A stretch of 57,994 nucleotides of DNA from Pseudomonadota bacterium (GTDB lineage Bacteria; Pseudomonadota; Gammaproteobacteria; Acidiferrobacterales; Acidiferrobacteraceae): NCBI GenBank assembly GCA_021784755.1, contig JAJYHM010000037.1, positions 1-57,994 of the forward strand, in the 5' to 3' direction. The translations under genes and the position numbers were made by a program. Numbering within the stretch: position 1 is the first letter of the stretch; each line of letters starts with the position of its first letter. Under the pieces are notes generated by a model. That model searched no databases and was not told the DNA's origin. It was given only the letters and a program-made list of their open reading frames with translations. This document shows positions 30,870 through 39,502 of the stretch, in pieces.

Positions 30870-32890
30870 CCGGCAAGAGTTGGACAATTTCCGAGCAGGA
30901 CGACATCCTGGAACTCGTCCTGGATGTGCCGGGCCGACGCCACAATGTGCTGTCAAGCGAGGTCTTGGGCGATCTCGATCAGGCGCTTGCCGATCTCGAG
31001 ATGCGATCCGCGCGTGGGGTGCTCATCCGGTCGGGTAAGCCCGAGGGTTTTGTGGTCGGCGCCGACGTCCACGAATTTCGGCGTATCCTTGATGCTGCCC
31101 GTGCCGCTGAGCTTACGCGCGCAGGTCAGAAGGTCCTTGAACGCCTTTCCCGTCTCCCCTATCCATCGGTCGCGGTCATCCATGGACCGTGTCTCGGTGG
31201 CGGCCTCGAACTGGCGCTCGCCTGCAGCTACCGTGTGGCCTGCGACGATGAGCGTACGAGCCTAGCCCTGCCCGAGGTCAAGCTCGGCATCCATCCGGGT
31301 TTCGGTGGGACCGTGCGGCTGCCAGCCTTGATCGGGGCCTTGCCGGCACTGTCCCTGATGCTCGGCGGGCGCGCCGTGTCGGGGCGCCGGGCCCGGAGCC
31401 TCGGGCTCGTGGACGCCTGTGTGCCCGAGCGCCACCTGGACGCCGCCGCCCGTGCGCTCGTGCGCGACGTGCCACCGAAGGCGTGTCCGTCCTGGCGCCA
31501 AGCATGGGCTGGGGCGCCGTTTCTACGGCCTTACCTGGGCGCGTTCATGCAGTGGCGGCTGAAGGCGAAGGTCGATTGCCGTCAGTACCCAGCGCCCTGC
31601 CGCATCGCATCCTTATGGGCGCGCCAAGCCCCCTTCGAGACCGAGGCCCTGTCGTGCGCCGAGATGCTCGTGACTCCCGCAAGCCGCCACCTCGTGCACT
31701 TATTCGAGGTGGCGGAGGACTTGAAGCGGCGCGCCCGCGAACATGTCCACGGGATCCGGCGCGTGCATGTGGTGGGCGCCGGCGTGATGGGCGCCGACAT
31801 CGCCGCGTGGGCGGCTCTCAAGGGCTTCCATGTGAGCCTCCAGGATCGCGCGCCGGAGGTGCTCGCGCGCGCCATCAAGAGGGCCCATGGACTCTTCGCC
31901 GAACGTCTGAAGGGGCGTGCCGCGGAGGCCGCGCGCGACCGGTTGATGCCGGACATGCGCGGCGGCGCCTTATCGCGGGCTGACCTCGTCATCGAGGCCA
32001 TCGTCGAGGATCGCGATGCCAAGCGCGCACTCTTTGCGCAGATCGAGGCGCAGGTCGCGGAGCGGACCATCATCGCCACCAACACCTCCAGCCTGCCCCT
32101 GGACGAGCTCGCCGTGGGGCTTGCCGTTCCCGGGCGCCTCGTCGGGCTACATTTCTTCAACCCCGTGGCCAAGATGCCCCTGATCGAAGTGATCGGCGGG
32201 ACTGCGACTGCGCCCGCGACGCTCGCCGCCATGCGCAGCCTCGCGGTTAGCCTCGATCGTTTGCCCGTGGATGTCAAAAGCTCGCCCGGGTTCCTTGTCA
32301 ACCGCGCCCTCATGCCTTATCTGCTCGAGGCCGTCACTCTCGTGGAGGAGGGCGTGGCGCTCGCGGATATCGACGATGCGGCCACCGATTTCGGCATGCC
32401 AATGGGGCCTATTGCGCTGGCCGACACGGTCGGACTCGATGTTTGTCTCGCCGTGGCACAGACCCTGGGCGCGGCCCTTGATATGCCGGTCCCGGCGCTT
32501 CTCGCGCGCAAGGTCGAGGCCGGCGCTCTCGGAAAGAAGTCAGGTCAGGGTTTCTACAGTTACCCCCGGCCACGGCGCTTCTCGCTACGGCGCCGCTCGC
32601 CGCCGGACTCCGCCATAAGCGAGCGGCTCATCATGCGGCTCGTGAACGAGGCGGCGCGCTGTCTGCGTCTTAGCATCGTGGCAGATGCCGATATGGTGGA
32701 TATCGGACTTGTCTATGGCACGGGCTTCGCACCTTTTCGTGGTGGGCCCTTGGGCTATGCCGCTGCCTTGGGGGCGGCCGAGGTACGCGCCCGGCTTTTG
32801 GAATTGACCCAGCGCCACGGACTGCGCTTCACACCCGACGACGCCTGGTCGCAAGGGGACCTCCTCGCGCGTCGATCCGCCAACCTATGA
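30866..32890 (+). CDS. Enoyl-CoA hydratase / 3-hydroxyacyl-CoA dehydrogenase
   Basis: A 674-residue bifunctional FadB/FadJ-type protein. The N-terminal crotonase domain has its two glutamates in GGGLELALACSYRV and LPEVKLGIHPGFGGTVRLP. The 3-hydroxyacyl-CoA dehydrogenase domain begins near residue 305 with VHVVGAGVMGADIAAWAAL and contains NTSSLPLDELA, GLHFFNPVAKMPLIEVIGG and SSPGFLVNRALMPYL. It performs the two middle steps of beta-oxidation. The ATG at 30866 overlaps the thiolase stop by 4 bases; the frame's upstream part is inside that gene. Confidence 0.93.
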   Translation: MTGKSWTISEQDDILELVLDVPGRRHNVLSSEVLGDLDQALADLEMRSARGVLIRSGKPEGFVVGADVHEFRRILDAARAAELTRAGQKVLERLSRLPYPSVAVIHGPCLGGGLELALACSYRVACDDERTSLALPEVKLGIHPGFGGTVRLPALIGALPALSLMLGGRAVSGRRARSLGLVDACVPERHLDAAARALVRDVPPKACPSWRQAWAGAPFLRPYLGAFMQWRLKAKVDCRQYPAPCRIASLWARQAPFETEALSCAEMLVTPASRHLVHLFEVAEDLKRRAREHVHGIRRVHVVGAGVMGADIAAWAALKGFHVSLQDRAPEVLARAIKRAHGLFAERLKGRAAEAARDRLMPDMRGGALSRADLVIEAIVEDRDAKRALFAQIEAQVAERTIIATNTSSLPLDELAVGLAVPGRLVGLHFFNPVAKMPLIEVIGGTATAPATLAAMRSLAVSLDRLPVDVKSSPGFLVNRALMPYLLEAVTLVEEGVALADIDDAATDFGMPMGPIALADTVGLDVCLAVAQTLGAALDMPVPALLARKVEAGALGKKSGQGFYSYPRPRRFSLRRRSPPDSAISERLIMRLVNEAARCLRLSIVADADMVDIGLVYGTGFAPFRGGPLGYAAALGAAEVRARLLELTQRHGLRFTPDDAWSQGDLLARRSANL

Positions 32891-32898
32891 GGAGTGCT

Positions 32899-34566
32899 AT
32901 GCCGAACGCCCCGGCTACGCTGGGCGGGCTGTTTGCCCGTCGCATCGCCACGACCACCGATGAGCCGGCCTACCGCGGCTATGATGGCCGAAGGTGGCGC
33001 ACCTGGAGCTGGGGCGAGGCCGCGCGTGAGGTCGCCCGCGTGCGGGCGGCCTTCGCCGCGAGCGGGCTTTGCCCCGGGGATCGCGTGGGCATATGCGCCT
33101 ACAACGCCCCCGAGTGGGTGTTCTGTGACATCGCGGCGCTGTCCCTGGGCCTTACGGTCGTGCCCTTGTTCTTCAATGACCGCCCGGAGAACATCGCCTA
33201 TTGCCTGAAAGATGCTGGCGTGCGCTGGCTCTTCGTCGATCGGCCGCCGGCCCCCGAAATCCTCGCCTGCGGACTCCAGGGCATCGTAAGCTTCAAGGAG
33301 GTGCGCGGCGTCGTACCCTTTGGCGAGTGGTTGGCGGCGGGCCGCAAGGCGCGACCACCGGCGCATGAGCCGGATCCGGACGATCTCGCCACTATCGTCT
33401 ACACCTCCGGGACCACGGGCCGCCCCAAGGGTGTCATGCTGAGCCACCGGAATATCCTCGCCAATGTCGCGGCCTTGCTGGAGGCCATCCCCGAGATCGC
33501 CGCGGAGCCGCACCGCTTCCTGTCGTTTCTGCCCTTGTCGCACATGCTCGAGCGCACCGTCGGGGAATTTGTGGCCGTGGCCATGGGTGCCGAGACCGTG
33601 TTCTCGCGCGGCATCTCCGAGTTGAGCGCGGATCTCATGAGCATGCGGCCGACCATCCTCGTGAGCGTGCCCAAGATCTTCGAGCGGACCTACGGCAAGA
33701 TGCAGGAGGAGATGAAGGGGTCGCCGCGGCGGGAGCGGCTCGTGGCACGCGCCTCTGCGGCGGGCTTGGCCGTCTTCGAGGGGCGGGCCCGCGGACGCGA
33801 ACGGTTGTCCGCCTGGTTCTTTGATGCCGTAGTCGGCCGCGCTGTACGGCGCCGTCTGGGGGGAAGGCTGCGCTATGTGTTCCTGGGGGGCGCCCCTGCG
33901 TCACCGCGGCTGCTTGCCTACTTCACGGGCTTGGGCCTGCGTTTCCTGCAGGGATACGGGCTCACCGAGACCGCGCCTGTGATCAGCTGCCTGCGTCTTG
34001 CCGATCGCGATCTGGCCTCCGTGGGCCGGCCGCTTGCGAACCTCACCTTGCGTTTCCTGAACGACGAGATCTGCGTCAAGGGTCCGAGCATCATGCAAGG
34101 ATATTGGAATCAACCCGAGGCCACCGCCGAGGTGATCGATGCCGAGGGTTTCCTTCATACCGGGGATCTCGGGCGCCTTGAGAATGGTCTCTTGTATCTC
34201 ACCGGACGGGCCAAGGACATTATCGTCCTCTCGAACGGGGAAAAGGTCGCACCCGCCGATGTCGAGCAGGCCATTCTTCAGGACCCGGCCTTCGAGCAAG
34301 CGCTGGTGGTCGGGGAGGGGCGTGGTGCCCTGGCGCTGTTGGCTGTAAGCGACATAGAGGAGGAAAACATCCTCTGCGATCGGGCCAACGCGCAACTCCA
34401 CGCCTTTCCAGGATACACCCGGATCTGCCATGTGCTGCGTGTCAACGGTCCTTGGACCATCGAAAACGGCTTTCTCACGCCCACCCTGAAGGTTCGGCGC
34501 CAATGGATAGAGGAGCGCTACCAGGCGGCCATAGACGGGCTTTACGCCGCCCGACGCGATGGCTGA
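32899..34566 (+). CDS. Long-chain acyl-CoA synthetase (FadD-like)
   Basis: A 555-residue AMP-forming ligase activating fatty acids to acyl-CoA. The P-loop-like motif is IVYTSGTTGRPKGVMLSHRN near residue 170. LQGYGLTETAPVISC and HTGDLGRLENGLLYLTGRAK are the A5 and A8 motifs, and the final TPTLKVRRQWIEERY holds the catalytic lysine of A10. It fits the FAA1/FadD15-type bacterial branch. An ATG at 32887 overlaps the previous stop; 32899 was preferred because AGGAG lies just before it, though the spacing is short. It closes the beta-oxidation operon. Confidence 0.9.
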   Translation: MPNAPATLGGLFARRIATTTDEPAYRGYDGRRWRTWSWGEAAREVARVRAAFAASGLCPGDRVGICAYNAPEWVFCDIAALSLGLTVVPLFFNDRPENIAYCLKDAGVRWLFVDRPPAPEILACGLQGIVSFKEVRGVVPFGEWLAAGRKARPPAHEPDPDDLATIVYTSGTTGRPKGVMLSHRNILANVAALLEAIPEIAAEPHRFLSFLPLSHMLERTVGEFVAVAMGAETVFSRGISELSADLMSMRPTILVSVPKIFERTYGKMQEEMKGSPRRERLVARASAAGLAVFEGRARGRERLSAWFFDAVVGRAVRRRLGGRLRYVFLGGAPASPRLLAYFTGLGLRFLQGYGLTETAPVISCLRLADRDLASVGRPLANLTLRFLNDEICVKGPSIMQGYWNQPEATAEVIDAEGFLHTGDLGRLENGLLYLTGRAKDIIVLSNGEKVAPADVEQAILQDPAFEQALVVGEGRGALALLAVSDIEEENILCDRANAQLHAFPGYTRICHVLRVNGPWTIENGFLTPTLKVRRQWIEERYQAAIDGLYAARRDG

Positions 34567-34600
34567 GGATCGCCGGTCGGTTCTCGCCTGCCGGTCGCCC

Positions 34601-34631
34601 TTGACAGCGGCCGCGTCCGGCCCCCTAATCT
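34601..34631 (+). promoter_or_regulatory. Possible promoter for the DUF3617-like gene
   Basis: A perfect TTGACA (34601-34606) is followed by TAATCT (34626-34631) with a 19-base spacer, longer than ideal. It lies 35-60 bases after the fadD-like gene and just before the exported-protein gene at 34663. Confidence 0.35.
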
Positions 34632-34662
34632 CTCTGTCTCCTCAAAGCGGCGCAACGACGAC

Positions 34663-35106
34663 ATGGTGAAAATCGGACGCATAGCCTTAGGAATCGGGGC
34701 CTTGGGGTGGGCTGTGGCGACTTGGGCCCAGGCGCCGCAGATCGCGGCCGGCGAATGGCGCATGACGGCGCGCGCGCCGGGGGGGCCCATGCATTACTCG
34801 ACGTGTCTGCGCGGGGGCCACATCACGGCGCGGAAGATCCTGCAAAACGAGGGTAGCCATTGCCGTCTGGACGGCCCGGTGAGCGTCCAGGGGAATTTGG
34901 TCACCGTGAGCGAGGTATGTCGCCTGAGTCAGGCGGGGGGGCAGGGAGCGATCCGTGTGCATGTCTCGGCGCGCCTACGTCTGGGCCCCGGGGGGCGCAG
35001 CTTCGCGGGCCATACCCGCGCGGTCATCACCACGGCCTTGGGTAATGTGACTGAACATCAGCGCATCACGGGCGTGCGCACGGGTCCTTGCAAAGGCGGC
35101 GGATAA
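34663..35106 (+). CDS. Exported DUF3617-like protein
   Basis: 147 residues with a signal peptide (VKIGRIALGIGALGWAVATWAQA, probable cleavage after AQA). The mature part fits the DUF3617 pattern: GEWRMTARAPGG early, cysteine pairs in STCLRGG and SHCRLDG, then SEVCRLSQAG, and a final GPCKGGG. Four cysteines suggest two disulfides in the periplasm. Function of the family is unknown. It probably has its own promoter rather than belonging to the beta-oxidation operon. Confidence 0.62.
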   Translation: MVKIGRIALGIGALGWAVATWAQAPQIAAGEWRMTARAPGGPMHYSTCLRGGHITARKILQNEGSHCRLDGPVSVQGNLVTVSEVCRLSQAGGQGAIRVHVSARLRLGPGGRSFAGHTRAVITTALGNVTEHQRITGVRTGPCKGGG

Positions 35107-35167
35107 GGCCGCGGTGCGCTCAGGTGGCAAAGCCTTGCGCCTGCGTCCCCATCGGGTGCCCGAGGCG

Positions 35168-36067
35168 CTATTCGTCGCTCGCGAAGTCCCGGAGATCCTC
35201 TCTATGCCAGTAGCCGACGCATTCGTCGTCGGCGGAGGCGAGCCACAGGAAGGGCCGGTCGGGGAAGCGATTCTCGAGCGCCTCGCGGCTTGCCCCGACT
35301 TCGAGGACCAAGCGCCCGTCATCCGTGAGATGTTCCGGCGCCTGCCGGAGTATGGGTAACACCAGATCGAGTCCGTCGGTGCCCGCCTCGAGCGCCAAGG
35401 CGGGTTCCTTGCGGTATTCCTGCGGCAGCGATGCCATCTCGGCCGTGGAGACATAGGGCGGGTTGCTCAAGATCAGGTCGTAACGCCGTCCCTCAAGTCC
35501 GCTATAGAGGTCCGAGGCGATGAGCCGCACCCGGTCGCCGAGGCCGTGGAGGCGGACATTCCGCGCCGCGACCTTGAGCGCGTCTTGCGAGATATCGACC
35601 GCGTCGACCTGTGCCCCTGGGAAGGCGCGGGCCGCGGCGATTGCAATGGCCGCGCTGCCCGTGCAGAGATCGAGGATGGAGCGGATGTCGATATCCGCGA
35701 GCGGCGAGGCCCCGTCTTCGGGCAAGAATTCCCCGATCAGGGATCGCGGCACGATGACGCGCGGGTCGACGAGATAGCGACGCCCCATGAACCAGGCCTC
35801 GCCAAGCAGGTAGGCGAGCGGCTGGCGGGTGCGGATACGCGCGGCCAAGAGGCTGCGGATACGCGCCACCGCCTTGCGGCCGGGGATCTCGGTGAGCTTC
35901 GCCGCAAGTCCGTTCGGCGCGATCTTCAGGGCGCCGGATACGAGCCATGCCGCTTCATCGCGGGCATCCTCGGTCCCGTGCCCAAAGGCCACATGCGCGG
36001 CCTTGAGCCTGCGCTCTACATACAGGACGTGGTCGCGGACCGTACGGGGGGCGCCATAGACCATCAA
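35168..36067 (-). CDS. prmB: Ribosomal protein L3 N5-glutamine methyltransferase PrmB
   Basis: A 299-residue SAM methyltransferase modifying a glutamine of ribosomal protein L3. The substrate-side motif is LSNPPYVSTAEMASLPQEY near residue 200. SAM motif I lies in ILDLCTGSAAIAIAAARAFP, and FMGRRYLVDPRVIVPRSLIG is typical of PrmB rather than PrmC. Length fits. It is convergent with the DUF3617-like gene (61-base gap). Bases 36068-36199 behind it hold no gene. Confidence 0.92.
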   Translation of the reverse strand: MMVYGAPRTVRDHVLYVERRLKAAHVAFGHGTEDARDEAAWLVSGALKIAPNGLAAKLTEIPGRKAVARIRSLLAARIRTRQPLAYLLGEAWFMGRRYLVDPRVIVPRSLIGEFLPEDGASPLADIDIRSILDLCTGSAAIAIAAARAFPGAQVDAVDISQDALKVAARNVRLHGLGDRVRLIASDLYSGLEGRRYDLILSNPPYVSTAEMASLPQEYRKEPALALEAGTDGLDLVLPILRQAPEHLTDDGRLVLEVGASREALENRFPDRPFLWLASADDECVGYWHREDLRDFASDE

Positions 36068-36199
36068 GGGCCCACCCGTTCCCGGTGTGCGGCGGCCAGG
36101 CCCCGTCTCGGACTCTTCACGGGGTCTTCCCGAAGAGATGCGCGTTTACGCCGATCCGCCACGCCATTGCGTCCCTATTGGATTGTGACGCAGCCGCGA

Positions 36200-37462
36200 T
36201 CAGCTTGATCGATCCGGGCGGGGCGGGTAGTGCTTGGGGTAGGGGGCGCGCGCAACACCGGTGTCGATGGCGGCTTGCGCGACGGCCGGTGGCACACGCT
36301 CACGCAGGCGTGGGTCAAGAGGCTTTGGTATGAAATAATCCGCACCGTAGGCCAGCTGATCAATGCGGTAGGCCTGCAGGACCTCGGCCGGTACCGGCTC
36401 CTTCGCAAGCGCGCTCAGGGCATGGACGGCGCTGAGCTGCATGGCCTGATTGATGGTCCGGGCGCGCACATCGAGTGCTCCGCGGAATATGAACGGAAAG
36501 CCCAGGACGTTGTTCACCTGATTGGGGTAATCCGAGCGGCCGGTGGCCATGACGAGGTCGGCGCGCACGGCATGGGCGACCTCGGGGAGGATCTCCGGGA
36601 CCGGATTGGCGAGCGCGAACACGATGGGACGCGCCGCCATGTCCCGCACCATGGACGCGTCCACGAGATCCGCCGCCGCCACGCCGACGAAAACATCCGC
36701 GCCCGCCATCGCCTCGCGCAGGGTTCGAAGCGGCGTGACGTGGGCGAAGGGGCGCTTATAGTCGTTCAGGTCGGTGCGCTCGCTGTGCACCACGCCGCGG
36801 CTGTCGACCAGGATGATGTTCTCCGCGGCCGCGCCCAAGCTCATGAGGAGCCGCATGGACGTGATGCCGGCGGCCCCTGCGCCGAGACAGACGATGCGCG
36901 CGGTCTTCAGGGATTTTCTCTGGAGTTCGAGGGCATTCAGCAGCCCCGCGCACACGATAACGGCCGTTCCGTGCTGATCGTCATGAAAGACCGGGATCGA
37001 CAGGCGCTCACTCAAGGCCTTTTCGATGGCAAAGCAGGCTGGCGCGGCGATGTCTTCGAGGTTGATGCCCCCGAAGGTTGGCTCAAGCGCGGCGACGACC
37101 TCTATGAATTGTTCCGGAGAGGCGGCCTTGATCTCGAGATCGAAGACATCGATGCCCGCGAACCGCTTGAACAGGACGCCTTTACCCTCGAGCACAGGTT
37201 TCGAGGCGAGTGCCCCGACGTTCCCAAGCCCCAGCACCGCGGTCCCGTCGCTCACCACCGCCACGAGGTTGCCCTTGGCAGTGTAGCGGTAGGCGTTTTC
37301 GGGGTCGGCAGCGATCGCGCGCACGGGCTCTGCGACACCAGGCGTATAGGCAAGCGCCAAGTCGTCCTGCGTCTCGCACGGCTTCGTCGCTACGACCGCG
37401 ATCTTGCCCGGGGGGATTGCGGCATGATACGAGAGCGCCGCTTCTCGTGCCTTCTCTGTCAT
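36200..37462 (-). CDS. NAD(P)-dependent malic enzyme, short form
   Basis: A 420-residue oxidative malate decarboxylase. Motifs in order: [19 protein letters not shown]-like [49 protein letters not shown], the nucleotide-binding [16 protein letters not shown], and ALANPVPEI. The C-terminal phosphotransacetylase-like domain of E. coli MaeB is absent, so this is the short bacterial form. The start at 37462 ([19 protein letters not shown]) fits homologues; the upstream part of the frame is antisense to rpmE. It lies 13 bases after the rpmE stop and may be transcribed with it. Confidence 0.9.
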   Translation of the reverse strand: MTEKAREAALSYHAAIPPGKIAVVATKPCETQDDLALAYTPGVAEPVRAIAADPENAYRYTAKGNLVAVVSDGTAVLGLGNVGALASKPVLEGKGVLFKRFAGIDVFDLEIKAASPEQFIEVVAALEPTFGGINLEDIAAPACFAIEKALSERLSIPVFHDDQHGTAVIVCAGLLNALELQRKSLKTARIVCLGAGAAGITSMRLLMSLGAAAENIILVDSRGVVHSERTDLNDYKRPFAHVTPLRTLREAMAGADVFVGVAAADLVDASMVRDMAARPIVFALANPVPEILPEVAHAVRADLVMATGRSDYPNQVNNVLGFPFIFRGALDVRARTINQAMQLSAVHALSALAKEPVPAEVLQAYRIDQLAYGADYFIPKPLDPRLRERVPPAVAQAAIDTGVARAPYPKHYPPRPDRSS

Positions 37463-37475
37463 GCCGAGTCCACGC

Positions 37476-37685
37476 CTACTTGCTGCGCAGGCCGTACTTC
37501 TGGCGGAATTTCTCGACGCGTCCGGTGCTGTCGACGATCTTTTGCTTGCCCGTGTAGAACGGATGACAAGCGGAGCAGACTTCGACGGCCAGGTCATGGC
37601 CGAGCGTGGAACCCGTCTTGAAGACGTTCCCGCACGCGCATGTGACCGTGATGGTCTGGTATTCGGGATGGATATCGGCTTTCAT
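37476..37685 (-). CDS. rpmE: 50S ribosomal protein L31 (zinc form)
   Basis: A 69-residue L31 beginning [20 protein letters not shown] and ending [14 protein letters not shown]. The cysteines in CACGNVF and [14 protein letters not shown] form the zinc site of the C+ type, which zinc-starved cells replace with a C- paralogue. The ATG at 37685 is the conserved start; the frame runs further upstream without similarity. A promoter is visible just upstream. Confidence 0.96.
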   Translation of the reverse strand: MKADIHPEYQTITVTCACGNVFKTGSTLGHDLAVEVCSACHPFYTGKQKIVDSTGRVEKFRQKYGLRSK

Positions 37686-37728
37686 GTTGCGCCTCGGCAA
37701 GGGCGTTATGCTGATACAAAGACCGCGC

Positions 37729-37757
37729 ACTATAAGGAAAACCGCGGGTCTGCGCAA
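37729..37757 (-). promoter_or_regulatory. Probable rpmE promoter
   Basis: On the minus strand TTGCGC (37757-37752) is followed after 17 bases by TATAGT (37734-37729), a 5/6 match to the -10. It sits about 45-70 bases before the rpmE start. The MITE-like element begins 18 bases beyond the -35, so it spared this promoter. Confidence 0.5.
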
Positions 37758-37774
37758 GCCCCGACCTTGGCCGC

Positions 37775-37951
37775 CAGCAATTCTCAATGTGACAACGGCC
37801 CGTAAGTACTCGATGGCATGGGCGCGCGCCGATAAGCACCTAACGCCCGGCTAGGCGTCCTCAAATACCCTCGTCCTGACGCCGTCACCGGGTGTTCCGG
37901 GCTCTTCCGCCATATCGGCCGGGCTTCTACGCTTCACATTGAGAATTGCTG
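37775..37951. mobile_element. MITE-like element, 18-bp perfect inverted repeats
   Basis: CAGCAATTCTCAATGTGA at 37775-37792 is repeated in exact inverted orientation at 37934-37951, defining a 177-bp unit. Immediately outside each end stands the same 9-mer CTTGGCCGC (37766-37774 and 37952-37960), a perfect target-site duplication. The 141-bp interior has no coding capacity. This is the anatomy of a non-autonomous insertion moved by a transposase encoded elsewhere; a 9-bp duplication would fit IS4- or IS1/IS903-type enzymes, but I cannot assign a family. The rest of the 37686-38167 gap holds the rpmE promoter on one side, and on the other (37963-38167) only GC-rich sequence with an imperfect repeat of GAGGGGGTGGGT/ACCCACCCCTC. 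Confidence 0.75.
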
Positions 37952-38167
37952 CTTGGCCGCCACGATAAGAGGGGGTGGGTAGGCATGCGATCATCGGGGG
38001 CGCCGGAGGGATGCGGCCCGATAAGCCGTTTCCTGCTCGGCCATCCCCCTCCCCTCAGGGCAGCTCCCGTGTGGGCCCCAACCCACCCCTCATCTGACGC
38101 CCAACGGCCCGACAGGGCATCGGGCCTGGGCTTGTGTGGGGCGCCTGGCGAGTGGTGCCAGCCCTCT

Positions 38168-39502
38168 TTAGAAACGGCCGATCATGCGCTGGTAAGCGGT
38201 CTTCAGGGCTTGGGCGTCACCGACGTTACCGGGGAAGATCACCACCGGCATCAGCGGGTGCCGCGGATGATCCTCGGGGCAACAGACCACGGAGCAGCCG
38301 GGGAGGATCTGGCCTACGACCTCGCAGCTATCCAGGGCAAGCCCCGCGCTCAAGACGTCATTCGATGTGATTCCGCCCTTGCTGATCAGAAAGCCTGTGG
38401 TCTTCGGCAGGGACTGTACGATACGCATCAGGAAGCTCGACACCGCTGCCCCAAACCGCAGGCGCTCTTGACGGTCAGCGAACTGGCGCTCCGTGCGGCT
38501 CGTGAAGAGGATCGCGGTCTTGTGGGCGGCGTGGGCGGCGTCGATCTCGCTTAGGATTTGGGTCACGAAGGCGCCATCCGCCTTCTGCGCGCGGTCGACG
38601 TCGATTTCGACCGCCCATACGCCCGGTTCGTGCATCAACACATTCAACTGTTCGGTGGTCTTGCGCACGTGCGAGCCGACCACAACCACCCCAACGGCGG
38701 CGCGTGCATAGCCCGACATCGCCTCCGGAGGGACCGGCTGAAGGGGGAGGTTCGCAAGCGACGTGAGCAGGCTTGCCGCGCTGCGGAACAGGAAACGCCG
38801 CCCGGCATCGACAGCCTCATAGACGGCGCGGGTGAACTGGTCGAGGTCGCTTTGCTGGACGGCGTCGACCACGCAACAGGCATTGCCGGAAAGCCCCTTG
38901 AGGCGTGCGCCGCAGCCGGCACGCACATCCGCTAGCGTGAAGAGCGCCACCTCATCGGCGCCGATGCGCCCGGAGGTCTTTTCCGCGACATATTCGCGCA
39001 GATCGCTGTTGCGGTAGCCGAAGACCGTGTCGCGCGCGAACTCGGTCTCGTGCACGGGGACCGGGACCCCGTCCATCAAAATATAGTGGCGGCCGCCACG
39101 CGTCACGCGCCCACCCTCGAAAAATGCGGGAATGAGAAAGTGGGCATCGAAGGGGCCCAGCTCCTCGGTCATGACGTCGGTCTCGACCGGGTAATGGCCC
39201 CGCAAGGTTGAGTCCGAGCGACTGACGAAGATGGGTCGTATCGCCACTCCTTCGCGGACCAGCTCATCGAGCGCCGTGCGCAAGTTCCGGCACACCGCGC
39301 GCACCGTGTCGGCGGCCTCGCCGGGTCCCATGCTCCGGGTGTTCGTGAGGATGAAGAAGAGCGGACCTTCGGCGCGCAGGGCCGTCTTCAGCGTGAGCGT
39401 GTCCCAACGCATGAGCAGAAGACAGGAATGGACGGTCTGCGATCCGGTCGGGTCGTCATCCAAAACGATGACCTTGCGCGCCCAGGTGCCTTGCGCACCC
39501 AT
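38168..39502 (-). CDS. DUF1537 four-carbon acid sugar kinase family protein
   Basis: A 444-residue kinase of the OtnK/DUF1537 family, whose characterised members phosphorylate four-carbon sugar acids (threonate, erythronate). The N-terminal substrate domain starts KVIVLDDDPTGSQTVHSCLL and includes FVSRSDSTLRGHYPVETDV near residue 92. The C-terminal nucleotide domain has LISKGGITSNDVLSAGL near residue 373 and ends VVIFPGNVGD. It starts on the base after the stop of the transketolase-like gene and is surely co-transcribed. The natural substrate is unknown. Confidence 0.85.
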   Translation of the reverse strand: MGAQGTWARKVIVLDDDPTGSQTVHSCLLLMRWDTLTLKTALRAEGPLFFILTNTRSMGPGEAADTVRAVCRNLRTALDELVREGVAIRPIFVSRSDSTLRGHYPVETDVMTEELGPFDAHFLIPAFFEGGRVTRGGRHYILMDGVPVPVHETEFARDTVFGYRNSDLREYVAEKTSGRIGADEVALFTLADVRAGCGARLKGLSGNACCVVDAVQQSDLDQFTRAVYEAVDAGRRFLFRSAASLLTSLANLPLQPVPPEAMSGYARAAVGVVVVGSHVRKTTEQLNVLMHEPGVWAVEIDVDRAQKADGAFVTQILSEIDAAHAAHKTAILFTSRTERQFADRQERLRFGAAVSSFLMRIVQSLPKTTGFLISKGGITSNDVLSAGLALDSCEVVGQILPGCSVVCCPEDHPRHPLMPVVIFPGNVGDAQALKTAYQRMIGRF

